Shown one piece after another: positions 12,192 through 21,438 of a stretch of 64,000 nt of DNA (position 1 is the stretch's first letter; each line of letters begins with the position of its first letter). Below the pieces are notes generated by a model. The model was not told the origin of the DNA. It worked only from the letters and a program-made list of their open reading frames with translations, and did not search any database. A program made the translations under genes and the position numbers. Source of the DNA: JAOPZW01 sp963803375. GTDB taxonomy: Bacteria; Actinomycetota; Thermoleophilia; Solirubrobacterales; Solirubrobacteraceae. The stretch lies in contig CAWDMB010000005.1 in NCBI GenBank assembly GCA_963803375.1, positions 151,613-215,612 on the forward strand, given 5' to 3'.

Positions 12192-12336
12192 CGCGGCCTC
12201 CTTGGGTCCAGCGCAGCGTGACGCCCAGGCGAGTCGCGCGCCTCACCCGTTTCGGACGATCCGTCACGGCCGCACACCGGCTCGATCGTGGGCGGCGAGA
12301 TCGACCGAATCCGATCACGAGCCCGACCGCACAGCC

Positions 12337-13656
12337 CTACGCCGCCCGTGCGGGCTCGGGAGAGCCCGCGGCGGTGCTGCCGCCGGCGGTCCGGCCCGGA
12401 CCACGCGGACGCTGGGATGGCGCGGGGGCGCTCTCCAGCGGCGGGAGCCGGTCGCCGGGGTGGCTGTGGTACCAGTCCGCGTAGCGCGTCGCGAGCGGCG
12501 CGGCGCTCAGGCCGTGCAGGAGGACCGACAGGCCGATCGTGGCGTAGGTGGTCAGCACGATCGTGGACAGATGCGGCAGCTGCGAGTCCTCGACGACGAT
12601 GACCGCGAACACGATCGAGGCGAGGCCGCGCGGGCCGAACCAGCCGAGGAACGCGACGCTCGAACGGCGCGCGCGGGTCCCGATCAGCGCGAGCCCAACC
12701 GGGATCATGCGCACGAGCGTCAGGCTCAGGAGCGCGTACGCAACGATGCTCCAGCTCAGATCCTCGAGCGTTGGTCCGAGCAGCACCGCGCCGAACACGA
12801 CGAAGGTCACACCGTCGAGGGTCTGCCCGAGCTCCTCGTTGAAGACCGTGAGCTCGGCCGTGTCCCGCCGCACGAGATGCCCGAAGGTCATGCCCGCGAC
12901 GAACGCCCCGATGAACCCGGAGCCCCCGAGTGCTGCGCCGACGCCGTAGGCCAGGAAGGCGCCCGCGACCGGGATCGTCTGCAGCCAGGACGGGGCGATC
13001 AGCTTCCGGCGGCCCGCGTGGACGATGACGGCTGCGACGAGGGCGCCGGTGCCCACGCCGGCGAGCAGGCCGTAGCCGATCTCCTCGACGACGATGCGAA
13101 GCGCCTCGCCGCTGCCGATCACGTTCGACTTGGCCTCGGCGGTCGCGAGGATGATGAGCAGCAACGGGACGCAGATGCCGTCGTTGAGGCCGCTCTCGAC
13201 GTTCAGCGCCTGGCGGATCCGTGCGGGGACCCGCTCGTTGGTCACGACGGCCTGACCGAGCGCGGCGTCGGTGGGGGCGAGCACGACGGCGAGCACGAGC
13301 GCCTCGGTCACGGTCAGGGCGTCGAAGAGCCAGACGGCCACGAGCGCCCCGGCCGCGATCGTCAGCGGCAGGCCGATCGCGAGTAGGCGGACCGGGAGCG
13401 TCCGCGCCTTGCGCAGCTTGCGCAGGTCGACGCGGGCGGCGTCGGAGAACAGGACGAGCGCGAGCGTGGCCTCCGCGAGCGTCCGCACCGTCGATCCGGC
13501 GACCGAGAGGTCGATCTCGTCGAGCACGAGCGGCCCCGCGAGCACGCCGACGGCGACGAACACCATCGCCGGCGTGACCGGCGTCCCGGAGAGCCTGCTC
13601 GAGAACGCCGCGACGGCGAGCAGCGTCAGCGCGACGATCGCAAGCGACCACTCCAT
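12337..13656 (-). CDS. Monovalent cation:proton antiporter (CPA1, NhaP-like)
   Basis: A 439-residue polytopic membrane protein with about 12 helices. NVESGLNDG, close to the ND motif of the CPA1 ion-binding site, and LAPTDAALGQAVV are visible; the C-terminus is a short Pro-rich cytoplasmic tail. It would exchange Na+ or K+ for H+ across the cytoplasmic membrane. Its ATG lies 4 bp after the stop of the diacylglycerol-kinase-like gene, so the two form an operon read leftward. Confidence 0.85.
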   Translation of the reverse strand: MEWSLAIVALTLLAVAAFSSRLSGTPVTPAMVFVAVGVLAGPLVLDEIDLSVAGSTVRTLAEATLALVLFSDAARVDLRKLRKARTLPVRLLAIGLPLTIAAGALVAVWLFDALTVTEALVLAVVLAPTDAALGQAVVTNERVPARIRQALNVESGLNDGICVPLLLIILATAEAKSNVIGSGEALRIVVEEIGYGLLAGVGTGALVAAVIVHAGRRKLIAPSWLQTIPVAGAFLAYGVGAALGGSGFIGAFVAGMTFGHLVRRDTAELTVFNEELGQTLDGVTFVVFGAVLLGPTLEDLSWSIVAYALLSLTLVRMIPVGLALIGTRARRSSVAFLGWFGPRGLASIVFAVIVVEDSQLPHLSTIVLTTYATIGLSVLLHGLSAAPLATRYADWYHSHPGDRLPPLESAPAPSQRPRGPGRTAGGSTAAGSPEPARAA

Positions 13657-13660
13657 GCGC

Positions 13661-15025
13661 TCACGTCGTCCCGCGGGCGGCGACGTGCGCGAGCGCGCGC
13701 ACGGCGGCCGACGCGGACTCCGGCAGCCCGGCGGCGGGCGACGCCCCGGGATGCTGCGGGGCGATCCGGACCCTGAGCGCGCCGGGCCGGGTGACGAAGC
13801 GCACGGGCGCGTCGAGCACGACGGCCTCGCCGTCGATGCCGGCGGGGATCGGCGCGCCCGAATCCACGGCGAACTCGCGCGTGAGCCACTGCGTCAGCGG
13901 GGCGCGCGTCTCGCGGTCGCCGGCGGCGCCCGCGCCGAGGACGCTGACCTCCAGCACGCCGTCGTCGAGCCGCGGGCGCGCGCCCGTGCTGCCGGGCTGC
14001 AGGCGGTAGTGGTTGTTGGAGACGAGGATCACCGCACCGGACGCGTGCTCGCGCCCGTCCGGCCCGGCCCAGCGGAGGTCGGGAGCCTCGCCATCGGGGC
14101 CGAGCGCGTCGGGCACCGAGCCGAGGATCGTGCGCAGCTTCGCGTCGCGATAGCCCTCCTGCTGCACCGCCTCCGCGTACACGCCGAGCGAGACGTTGTT
14201 CACGAAGACGCGGCCGTTGACCTCGGCGAGGTCGACGCGTCGCTCGCCGCCGCCGACGAGCGCATCGAGCGCTCCGACGACGTCGTCGCGATCGACGCCG
14301 AGGTCGAGCGCGAAGTGATTGCGGGTCCCGGCCGGGACGCACGCGTAGGGCAGACCGTGCGCGGCCGCCGCGGCCGCGACGATCGCCTGCGTGCCGTCCC
14401 CGCCCGCCGCCCCGAGCGCGTCGGCGCCGTCGGCCACGGCCCGACGCACGAGCTCCACGAGATCGTCGCCCAGCCGCAGCTCGATCGGCTCGATCCCGCG
14501 CCGGCGAGCCTCCGCGTCGAGCTGCGCGCGCTCGGCCTTACCGCCACCCGACTTGGGATTCCAGAAGACGACCGCCCGCCGCGGCCGCGGCGCCGAGGGC
14601 AACTCGACCCGCGTCGAGAACACCGCCCGGGCCGCCGCGAACGCCAGCGCCAACGCCACGACCACACCGAGCTCGCCCAGCAACGGCCCGACAAAGATCA
14701 ACAACGCCAACGCGCCCACGAGCGCCAGCGCCCCGACCACGAAACTCGTCCAGCGCGCGACGCCCCGGCGCAACACACCGAACCACGCCAGCACGCCGGC
14801 GACCGCCACGAACCCGAGCACGAACAGACCACGCGGGAACACCGCCACCGCGATCACCACCGCCCCCGCGACCGCCAACGCCAGCAGCCCGAGCGACACC
14901 ACAGCGAGCAGTCGCCGATATCTCAACGCCCGTGGACCGCGCTCGCGCCTCGTCCGGAGCGGGTGAGGCTGTGGCCGCCGCGCGCCCGCCGGCCCACGCG
15001 CCGAGCACTGCGAACATCCGTCCAA
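13661..15025 (-). CDS. Diacylglycerol-kinase-family lipid kinase with N-terminal membrane region
   Basis: A 454-residue protein. Residues ~35-140 hold four hydrophobic segments. A DAGK catalytic domain follows: VVFWNPKSGGGKAE (P-loop equivalent), GAAGGDGTQAIV (the GGDGT nucleotide motif), and VPAGTRNHFALDLG. The domain phosphorylates a lipid alcohol such as diacylglycerol or a long-chain base, consistent with membrane attachment. The N-terminal ~30 residues are Arg-rich, so a later start is possible. It is the first gene of an operon with the CPA1 antiporter. Confidence 0.85.
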   Translation of the reverse strand: MDGCSQCSARGPAGARRPQPHPLRTRRERGPRALRYRRLLAVVSLGLLALAVAGAVVIAVAVFPRGLFVLGFVAVAGVLAWFGVLRRGVARWTSFVVGALALVGALALLIFVGPLLGELGVVVALALAFAAARAVFSTRVELPSAPRPRRAVVFWNPKSGGGKAERAQLDAEARRRGIEPIELRLGDDLVELVRRAVADGADALGAAGGDGTQAIVAAAAAAHGLPYACVPAGTRNHFALDLGVDRDDVVGALDALVGGGERRVDLAEVNGRVFVNNVSLGVYAEAVQQEGYRDAKLRTILGSVPDALGPDGEAPDLRWAGPDGREHASGAVILVSNNHYRLQPGSTGARPRLDDGVLEVSVLGAGAAGDRETRAPLTQWLTREFAVDSGAPIPAGIDGEAVVLDAPVRFVTRPGALRVRIAPQHPGASPAAGLPESASAAVRALAHVAARGTT

Positions 15026-15054
15026 CTCCGATCAAGGACGAGATCTGAAATGGC

Positions 15055-16518
15055 TCACACACCGGCCTGCGCGGCGATGCGACCGTCGGTCGCAGCACCC
15101 TGCACGAGCGCGAAGTCCTGCTCGGTCTGGTCGGCGTACTGCTCGGAGAAGTCCACGAGCGCCGAGTCGAACGCCGTGCCGGACCCGAGGTACGCGGCGA
15201 TCGCGATCCGGTCCCCGGAACGCGCGTGCGCTCGCGCCAGCGTCCAGGCGCAGACCTCGGCGTAGGCGGCGAGACGCTCCGGCGTGATCGCCTCCAGGTC
15301 CGCGGAGCCCTTGCCGTCCCAGAGCTGGCGGACGTAGAAGTCGCGCTCGACGCCGTCCGGCGCCGTCACGCGGTGCCACCCGAGGAAGATGTCGCTCGCC
15401 GCCTGCATCAGGCGCTGGCCCTCGACGACCCGCTCCCCATGCTGGCGCAAGCGGCTGGCCCCCGCGTAGGGCTCGAGCACCGACGCCTGCGCCTCCTTCG
15501 CCTGGAGCACGAGCGGATCGGACGAGTCGCGACCGAGCAGGAGGATCACCCACGCGCGCGTCCCGACGCTCCCCACGCCGACGACCTTGCGCGCCATGTC
15601 GACCACGCGGTAGCTGTCGAACAGGCGGCGCCGGTCGCGCGCGATGCCCTTGTAGCCGCGGATCAGCTGGAGCACGTGCTGCTCGACCTGCGGCGCCATG
15701 CCGCTCTCGGCCACCAGCTCGCTCAACGGGACCAGGAGCGGCGGCATGCTGAGAAAGCGCAGCTCGCCATCGACCACCTCGGTGAGCTTGGTCAGCGCGC
15801 GCAGGCTGCTCTTGGCCTCCGCCTTGCGGCGCGTCGCGCTGAACGCCTCACGGTCGCGGCGTCCCAACCGGCGCTCGGCCTCGGCGGCGATGCGCGCGAC
15901 GTCGAGCCGCGCGTACCAGACCTCGAGGTTCGTCCGCCCGGCGAACTCCCGCATCGTCTCGCGGTAGCGACGGACGGCAGCGCCGACGAGCTCGCGCCGA
16001 CGCGCGCGCTTCTCGCCGAGGTCGCGCCCCGCGATCTCGATGCTGGCCGCCATGCGCTTGACGTCCCACTCCCACGGCCCCGGGAGCGTCTCGTCGAAGT
16101 CGTTGAGATCGAATACGAGCGAGCGGTCCGGCGCGGCGAAGCTACCGAAGTTCGAGATGTGCGCGTCGCCGCACACCTGCACGCGCAAGCCCGAGTCCGG
16201 CGACGTTGCGAGGTCGGCCGCCATCAGTGCCGCCGCCCCGCGGTAGAACGTGAACGGCGACACGAGCATGCGGCCCCAGCGGATCGGGACGAGCTCCACA
16301 ACCCGGGTCGCGTCCTGTGCCTGCAGGACGGCGACCGGATCGCGCCCGGGCGGGGGTGACCACGACCCGTGTGCGGAGCGCGGGGCCGCGCGGCGCGCCG
16401 CCTTGCCCAGCTCGGCGCGCTCGGCCGGACTCAGGTCGGCGCCGTGACGTGGCACGCTCCGAGCCGCGCTCGTGCGCCGACGCTCGTCGCGGGGTTGCGT
16501 GGTCGCTGCTGCCGGCAT
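15055..16518 (-). CDS. DUF2252-family protein (kinase-like fold)
   Basis: A 487-residue DUF2252 protein. GDAHISNFGSF and FDLNDFDET resemble the catalytic and metal-binding loops of aminoglycoside-phosphotransferase-like kinases; RMLVSPFTFYRGAA is the family N-terminal signature. The biochemical function of the family is not established. ATG 16518 was chosen because AGGAAGAGAGG stands right upstream; longer readings extend into the amphi-Trp gene and lack similarity. The gene lies downstream of the amphi-Trp gene on the same strand. Confidence 0.85.
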   Translation of the reverse strand: MPAAATTQPRDERRRTSAARSVPRHGADLSPAERAELGKAARRAAPRSAHGSWSPPPGRDPVAVLQAQDATRVVELVPIRWGRMLVSPFTFYRGAAALMAADLATSPDSGLRVQVCGDAHISNFGSFAAPDRSLVFDLNDFDETLPGPWEWDVKRMAASIEIAGRDLGEKRARRRELVGAAVRRYRETMREFAGRTNLEVWYARLDVARIAAEAERRLGRRDREAFSATRRKAEAKSSLRALTKLTEVVDGELRFLSMPPLLVPLSELVAESGMAPQVEQHVLQLIRGYKGIARDRRRLFDSYRVVDMARKVVGVGSVGTRAWVILLLGRDSSDPLVLQAKEAQASVLEPYAGASRLRQHGERVVEGQRLMQAASDIFLGWHRVTAPDGVERDFYVRQLWDGKGSADLEAITPERLAAYAEVCAWTLARAHARSGDRIAIAAYLGSGTAFDSALVDFSEQYADQTEQDFALVQGAATDGRIAAQAGV

Positions 16519-16624
16519 GGTCCTCTCTTCCTCTGATCGTCGCTGCCACCATTCAACGGTTCGGCGTTCGCCGCCCCGGCGAGGGCACCGGCGTCGGCTC
16601 CCTCTTCGCCTTCGATGCCGAGGC

Positions 16625-16843
16625 CTACCAGGTGAGCTCGATCTCCAGCTCGCTGCCGTCCTCCTCGATCTCGAACTCCACCTTGAGCTGCACCTCGTCG
16701 GGCACGCGCACCTTGAAGCTGATGCCGTCGCGCTCGAACTCGAGGTCGTTGTGACGAGACAGCTGATCGGCGAGGTCGCGCAGCCGCATGGCTGCCTCCT
16801 CGCGGCGCAGCCGCTCCTTCTGCTTGATCTCCACGAGGTCCAT
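16625..16843 (-). CDS. Amphi-Trp domain protein
   Basis: A 72-residue protein: MDLVEIKQKERLRREEAAM (amphipathic helix), then FERDGISFKVRVPDE, then FEIEEDGSELEIELTW. This matches the small amphi-Trp domain of unknown function found in bacteria and archaea. ATG 16843 begins exactly where the family begins; a longer reading from 16894 adds an Arg-rich stretch without similarity. Confidence 0.75.
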   Translation of the reverse strand: MDLVEIKQKERLRREEAAMRLRDLADQLSRHNDLEFERDGISFKVRVPDEVQLKVEFEIEEDGSELEIELTW

Positions 16844-16991
16844 GGGGCCGATGCTAGGGCGGCGGCGCCGGCATGGCCAGGATGCACGTACCACCGCGTG
16901 GGGCGTGGCCGCAGCCCCAGCGGCCGAGCACGCGCGGGGCTCCGCGGCTCGTTCAACGCGCCGAGGGTGCCGCGACGGCTACTGTGCCGCC

Positions 16992-17858
16992 ATGCGCGCG
17001 CGGCGCTCGGCCCTCTCCGTGCCCGGGTCATCCGAGAGGATGCTCGCGAAGGCGGCCGCGCTGCCGGCCGACGAGATCGTGCTCGACCTCGAGGACGCGG
17101 TGGCGCCGGCCGCCAAGGACGAGGCGCGCGGGCTCGTGGCCCGCCTGCTCCGCGAGGGGCTCGGCGCCCCCCGAGCCGTGGCGGTGCGGGTTAACGGGCT
17201 CGACAGCGGGTGCTGTCACCGCGACGTGCTCGAGCTCGTGGAGCAGGCGGGATCGGAGATCGGCTCGCTGGTGCTGCCAAAGGTCGAGCGCGCGGAGGAC
17301 GTGCGCTGGCTCGATCGCCTCCTGGGGATGCTGGGCGAGCGCGCGAGCACGATCCGCCTGCAGGCGCTCGTGGAGACCGCCGGTGGCCTCTGCCGGGCCG
17401 GCGAGATCGCCGCGGCCAGCCCTCGCCTCGACGCCGTCATCCTGGGGTACGCCGACCTCGCGGCATCGCTTTCCCGGTCGGGCGGCGATGACGGGCCGGA
17501 GCGCTGGCTGTATGCGCAGGAGACCGTGCTCGTGGCCGCCCGGGCCGCGGGCGTGCAGGCCGTCGACGGCCCGTTCCTCGCCGTGCGCGACGAGGAGGCC
17601 CTGCGGTCGCGCGCCGAGCATGCTCGCGCGCTCGGCTTCGACGGCAAGTGGGCGGTGCACCCCGATCAGGTCCCGGTCCTGAACGAGGTCTTCACCCCCA
17701 GCACGGACGAGGCCCAGCGGGCGCGGGCGATCGTGTCCGCGCTCGAGCACGAGCGCCGCGGCGCGGTCGAGGTGGACGGGCAGATGGTCGACGAGGCGAG
17801 CCGCAAGCTCGCGCTCTTGGTGCTGGCGCGCGCCGAGGCCGCGGGGTCGGGGCAGTGA
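16992..17858 (+). CDS. CoA-ester lyase (HpcH/HpaI aldolase, CitE/malyl-CoA lyase type)
   Basis: A 288-residue TIM-barrel lyase. RSALSVPGSSERMLAKA opens the barrel, LDLEDAVAP and LVETAGGL carry the metal- and substrate-binding acidic residues, and GFDGKWAVHPDQ is the C-terminal signature of the CitE/Mcl group. Such enzymes cleave or form malyl-CoA, methylmalyl-CoA or citramalyl-CoA. Its GTGA overlap with the MaoC hydratase and the following CoA transferase strongly suggests one pathway. ATG 16992 is the natural start. Confidence 0.88.
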   Translation: MRARRSALSVPGSSERMLAKAAALPADEIVLDLEDAVAPAAKDEARGLVARLLREGLGAPRAVAVRVNGLDSGCCHRDVLELVEQAGSEIGSLVLPKVERAEDVRWLDRLLGMLGERASTIRLQALVETAGGLCRAGEIAAASPRLDAVILGYADLAASLSRSGGDDGPERWLYAQETVLVAARAAGVQAVDGPFLAVRDEEALRSRAEHARALGFDGKWAVHPDQVPVLNEVFTPSTDEAQRARAIVSALEHERRGAVEVDGQMVDEASRKLALLVLARAEAAGSGQ

Positions 17859-18892
17859 CGACCTCCGAACCGCTGTCGCCGCAGGCGCCGGTCCGGGTGG
17901 GCGGCCCCTGGTTCGAGGACCTCCGGCGCGGGCAGGTCTTCGAGCGGGCGCCCGGCATGACGATCACCTCCGGCCACGCCGCCCTGCACCAGGCGCTTGC
18001 CGGCGACCGGCTGTACCTCGCCCTCGACGCGCCGCTGTGCCGGGCGGTGACCGGGCACGATCGCCCGCTCGTGCACCCCAACCTCGTCTGCGACGTGGCG
18101 ATCGGGCAGTCGACGGGCCCGACCCAGCGCGTCCGCGGGAACCTCTTCTACCGCGGGCTCGTCCTCGCACAGCCCGTGTTCGTGGGCGACACGCTGCGCA
18201 CCCGCACCGAGGTCGTGGGGCTCAAGCAGAACCGCCGCCGTGAGGGCGCGCCGGCCACCGGGCTCGTGGCCCTGCGGATCACGACGGTCGACCAGCACTC
18301 CAACCGGGTGCTCGACTTCTGGCGCAGCCCGATGCTCCCGCTCCGCGAGCCGAACGCCGAGACCGGACACGCGGACGACTTCGAGGACATCCCGCAGGCG
18401 CTCGCTCCGTCGGCGGTCGAGCGCGCGGTGCCGGCCGGCTGGGACCTCGAGCCGCTGCGCGAGGCCACGCCCGGGCCGCATCACGCCGATCTCGTCCCGG
18501 GCAGTGCGTTCGTCGTCGAGGGCGGAGAGACCGTGACGGGTGCGCCCGAGCTCGCGCGGCTCACGCTCAACGTGGCGATGGCGCACACCGACGCCACGAG
18601 CACCGCTCACGGGCGCCGGCTCGTCTACGGCGGGCACACGATCTCGGTCGCCGCCGCGCACGTCGTCCGCGCGATCCCCGCGATCGCCACGATCCTCGCC
18701 TGGGAGCGCTGCGATCACCTGGGACCGGTGTTCGAGGGCGACGTGCTTCGGACCGAGCTGCGCGTGGATCGCGCCTCGCCGCTTCGATCCGGCGGCGGAA
18801 CGGCGGGGCTGCGCGCTCTCGTGTCGGCGGAGCGGTCGGCGGGCGAGCCGTCGGTCGTGCTCGACTGGAGCTTCGTGGCGCTGGTGGCCTAG
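17855..18892 (+). CDS. MaoC-family double hot-dog hydratase, mesaconyl-CoA hydratase-like
   Basis: A 345-residue protein with two hot-dog folds. The first half contains FEDLRRGQVFERAPGMTIT and FYRGLVLAQPVFVGDTLRT. The second contains NVAMAHTDATSTAHGRRLVYGGHT, the usual position of the catalytic Asp/His pair. The length and double fold match mesaconyl-CoA hydratases. It starts with GTG 17855 overlapping the stop of the lyase gene, and the next gene is a CaiB/BaiF CoA transferase, the same trio of enzyme classes used in mesaconyl-CoA/citramalyl-CoA interconversion. The exact substrate remains inferred. Confidence 0.8.
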   Translation: MTTSEPLSPQAPVRVGGPWFEDLRRGQVFERAPGMTITSGHAALHQALAGDRLYLALDAPLCRAVTGHDRPLVHPNLVCDVAIGQSTGPTQRVRGNLFYRGLVLAQPVFVGDTLRTRTEVVGLKQNRRREGAPATGLVALRITTVDQHSNRVLDFWRSPMLPLREPNAETGHADDFEDIPQALAPSAVERAVPAGWDLEPLREATPGPHHADLVPGSAFVVEGGETVTGAPELARLTLNVAMAHTDATSTAHGRRLVYGGHTISVAAAHVVRAIPAIATILAWERCDHLGPVFEGDVLRTELRVDRASPLRSGGGTAGLRALVSAERSAGEPSVVLDWSFVALVA

Positions 18893-18904
18893 GAAGGAGG
18901 CTGA

Positions 18905-20134
18905 GTGACCGGGATCCTCGAAGGCATGCGCATCGTCGAGGGCTCCGCGTTCGTCGCGGTGCCGCTCGGCGGCATGACCATGGCGCAGCTGGGGGCCGAG
19001 GTGATCCGCTTCGACCCCATCGGCGGCGGCCTCGACCGCAAGCGCTGGCCGGTCACCGCGGACGGCCGGAGCCTCTTCTGGGCCGGGCTGAACAAGGGCA
19101 AGCGCTCGATCCGGGTTGACCTCGGCTCCGAGGAGGGACGCGAGCTCGTCAGCGGCCTCGTCACCGCGCCCGGACCCGAGGCGGGGCTCTTCCTCACCAA
19201 CTTCCCCGCCCGGGGCTTCCTCGACTACGACGCGCTCGCCGCCCGCCGGCCCGACCTGATCATGGTCAACGTCGTGGGCAACCACGACGGCTCGTCCGCG
19301 GTCGACTACACGGTCAACCCGGCCACGGGCTTCGCCTGGTCCACTGGCCCCCGGAACCTGGCCGTCCCCTTCAACCACCTGCTCCCGGCGTGGGATGCGA
19401 TCACGGGGATGCTCGGCACCGTGAGCCTGCTGGCCGCCGAGCGCCGGCGGGGACGCACCGGCGAGGGGCAGCTCGTGCGGGTGGCGCTCTCCGACGTGGC
19501 GTTCTGGATGGTCGGGAACCTCGGGAAGATCGCCGAGGTGCAGGTCAACCACCACGAGCGGGTGAAGGACGGCAACTACCTGTATGGCGCCTTCGGGCGC
19601 GACTTCCTCACCAAGGACGGGCGGCGCGTGATGATCGTCGCGCTCACGCTGCGCCAGTGGCGCAACCTCGTGGAGGCCACCGGCCTGAACGACGCGTTCG
19701 CGACGATCGCCCAGCTCCTGGACGTGGACCTCGACGAGGAGGGCGGGCGCTTCGTCGCTCGGGAGGTCATCGGCGCCACGCTCAAGCCGTGGGTGCTGCG
19801 CTACACGCTCGCGGAGCTCGCGGAGCTGTTCGACCGCCACGGCGTGTCGTGGGGGCCGTATCAGACGTTCACCCAGCTCGTGACCGAAGATCCGCGCTGC
19901 TCGCCGGAGAACCCGATGTTCGAGGAGGTCGAGCAACCCGGGATCGGCAGCTTCCTCATGCCCGGGTCGCCGCTCGTGTTCTCGAACGCCGAGCGGGGAC
20001 CAGCCGAGCGCGCCCCGGAGCTCGGGGAGCACACCGACGAGGTGCTCGCGGGGGTGCTCGGGCTGAGCGACGCCGAGATCGGCCGACTCCACGACCGCGG
20101 GGTGATCGCGGGCCTGACGCCGGTACTGGAGTAG
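18905..20134 (+). CDS. CaiB/BaiF (class III) CoA transferase
   Basis: A 409-residue family III CoA transferase: ILEGMRIVEGSAFVAVPLGG at the N-terminus, LGAEVIRFDPIGGGLDRKRW, and LNKGKRSIRVDL are the family landmarks. It would move CoA between carboxylic acids, possibly between the two carboxyls of mesaconate given its neighbours. A perfect ribosome-binding site AGGAAGGAGG lies directly before GTG 18905. It is the third gene of the lyase-hydratase-transferase operon, 12 bp after the hydratase stop. Confidence 0.88.
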   Translation: MTGILEGMRIVEGSAFVAVPLGGMTMAQLGAEVIRFDPIGGGLDRKRWPVTADGRSLFWAGLNKGKRSIRVDLGSEEGRELVSGLVTAPGPEAGLFLTNFPARGFLDYDALAARRPDLIMVNVVGNHDGSSAVDYTVNPATGFAWSTGPRNLAVPFNHLLPAWDAITGMLGTVSLLAAERRRGRTGEGQLVRVALSDVAFWMVGNLGKIAEVQVNHHERVKDGNYLYGAFGRDFLTKDGRRVMIVALTLRQWRNLVEATGLNDAFATIAQLLDVDLDEEGGRFVAREVIGATLKPWVLRYTLAELAELFDRHGVSWGPYQTFTQLVTEDPRCSPENPMFEEVEQPGIGSFLMPGSPLVFSNAERGPAERAPELGEHTDEVLAGVLGLSDAEIGRLHDRGVIAGLTPVLE

Positions 20135-20144
20135 CGCCGCGCTC

Positions 20145-20900
20145 GTGCGCCTCCACGTGCTGAGCGATCTGCACGTCGAGTTCGCGGCGTTCGAGCCCCC
20201 GCGGCTCGACGTGGACGCGGTCGTGCTCGCAGGCGACATCTCCCTGGGGACCGAGGGCGTGGAGCTGGCACGCCGCTGGTTCGGCGGGCGGCCCGTCCTG
20301 TTCGTGGCCGGAAACCACGAGTTCTACCGTCACGCGCTGCCCTCGCTGATCGGCGAGCTGCGGGCGGCGGCGGCCGGCAGCGCCGTGCACGTGCTCGAGA
20401 ACGACGAGCTTCTGCTGGGCGGGGTGCGCTTCCTCGGGTGCACGCTCTGGAGCGACTTCATGGCGGCGGGCGCGGAGGAGCTCGAGCGCACGATGGCGGT
20501 ATGCGGGCGTCTGCTCAACGACTACGAGGTGATCGTCCGGAGCGAGGACGGGCGCACGCTGCGTCCCGAGAACACGCGCGCGGTGCACCTGGCGAGTCGC
20601 CGTTGGCTCGCCGAGCGCCTCGCGGTCCCCCACGACGGCCCGACCGTCGTGATCACCCACCACGCGCCGCTCGTGCGCGTGCGCCCGTCCGGGCCCGTCG
20701 AGCGGGCGCTGGTCGGCGCGTTCGCGAGCGACCTCGGTCCGCTGATGGCCGGCGAGCGCGTGGCGCTCTGGATCCACGGCCATACGCATCGGGCGGCCGA
20801 CCTCGAGGTCGACGGGACCCACCTGCTCAGCAACCCGCGCGGATATCCGCACCAGCCCGTCACAACCTTCGACGCCGTGCGCGTCGTCGAGGTCGGCTGA
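20145..20900 (+). CDS. Calcineurin-like metallophosphoesterase
   Basis: A 251-residue metal-dependent phosphoesterase. All metal-ligand motifs are in order: SDLHVEF, AGDIS, GNHEFY, THHAP and HGHTH. It begins with GTG 20145, 10 bp after the CoA-transferase stop, so it may be a fourth gene of that operon, although a functional link is not evident. No signal peptide; probably cytoplasmic. Confidence 0.85.
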   Translation: MRLHVLSDLHVEFAAFEPPRLDVDAVVLAGDISLGTEGVELARRWFGGRPVLFVAGNHEFYRHALPSLIGELRAAAAGSAVHVLENDELLLGGVRFLGCTLWSDFMAAGAEELERTMAVCGRLLNDYEVIVRSEDGRTLRPENTRAVHLASRRWLAERLAVPHDGPTVVITHHAPLVRVRPSGPVERALVGAFASDLGPLMAGERVALWIHGHTHRAADLEVDGTHLLSNPRGYPHQPVTTFDAVRVVEVG

Positions 20901-20981
20901 TCACGCGACCGTCCGCATCGACAATGCTCGCCGCAGGCGGGTGGCGCGTGAGAAGATCGGCGCGAGCAAGGAGGTCGGCGA

Positions 20982-21407
20982 ATGGACTCCTCAACAGCGA
21001 ACGTCCTGATCGTGGCGCACCGCACGGCGGCGACGCCCGCGCTGCTCGAGCAGGTGCATGCCCGCGCGACGCGGGGCCCGTGCCGATTCACGTTGGTGGT
21101 GCCTCGGCCCTACTGGGACCCGGAGACCGATGAGGCGGTGATCACGCTGGAGCTGGCGATCCCGCTGCTCGAGGAGGCGGCGGGCGGGCACGTGGAGGGG
21201 GTCATCGGGGACAACGATCCGGTCGTGGCCGTCACGGAGATGCTCGAGCGCGAACGGTTCGAAGAGGTGATCGTCTCGACCCTGCCCGAGCGGGTGTCGC
21301 GTTGGTTGCGGCGCGACCTGCCGGCGCGCGTGCAGCAGCTCGGGCTTCCCGTGACGACGGTGATCGCGACGACCTCGGACCGTCGGCCCGCCTCCTCCGG
21401 GCGGTAG
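20982..21407 (+). CDS. UspA-like alpha/beta protein of unknown function
   Basis: A 141-residue protein. NVLIVAHRTAATPALLEQVH and IGDNDPVVAVTEMLERERF with EVIVSTLPERVSRWLRRDLP follow the alternating strand-helix pattern of universal stress proteins, but the classical ATP-binding G-2X-G-9X-G(S/T) motif is not clear. A perfect AAGGAGGT lies before ATG 20982. It stands alone and converges with the ABC importer genes. Confidence 0.65.
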   Translation: MDSSTANVLIVAHRTAATPALLEQVHARATRGPCRFTLVVPRPYWDPETDEAVITLELAIPLLEEAAGGHVEGVIGDNDPVVAVTEMLERERFEEVIVSTLPERVSRWLRRDLPARVQQLGLPVTTVIATTSDRRPASSGR

Positions 21408-21438
21408 CACTCGGCAACGACGAGCCGGGCGAGGCCGC

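Noticed and set aside
13271..15265. A 664-codon plus-strand frame opposite the antiporter and lipid kinase genes
   Set aside because: Antisense shadow; both minus-strand genes have clear family motifs.
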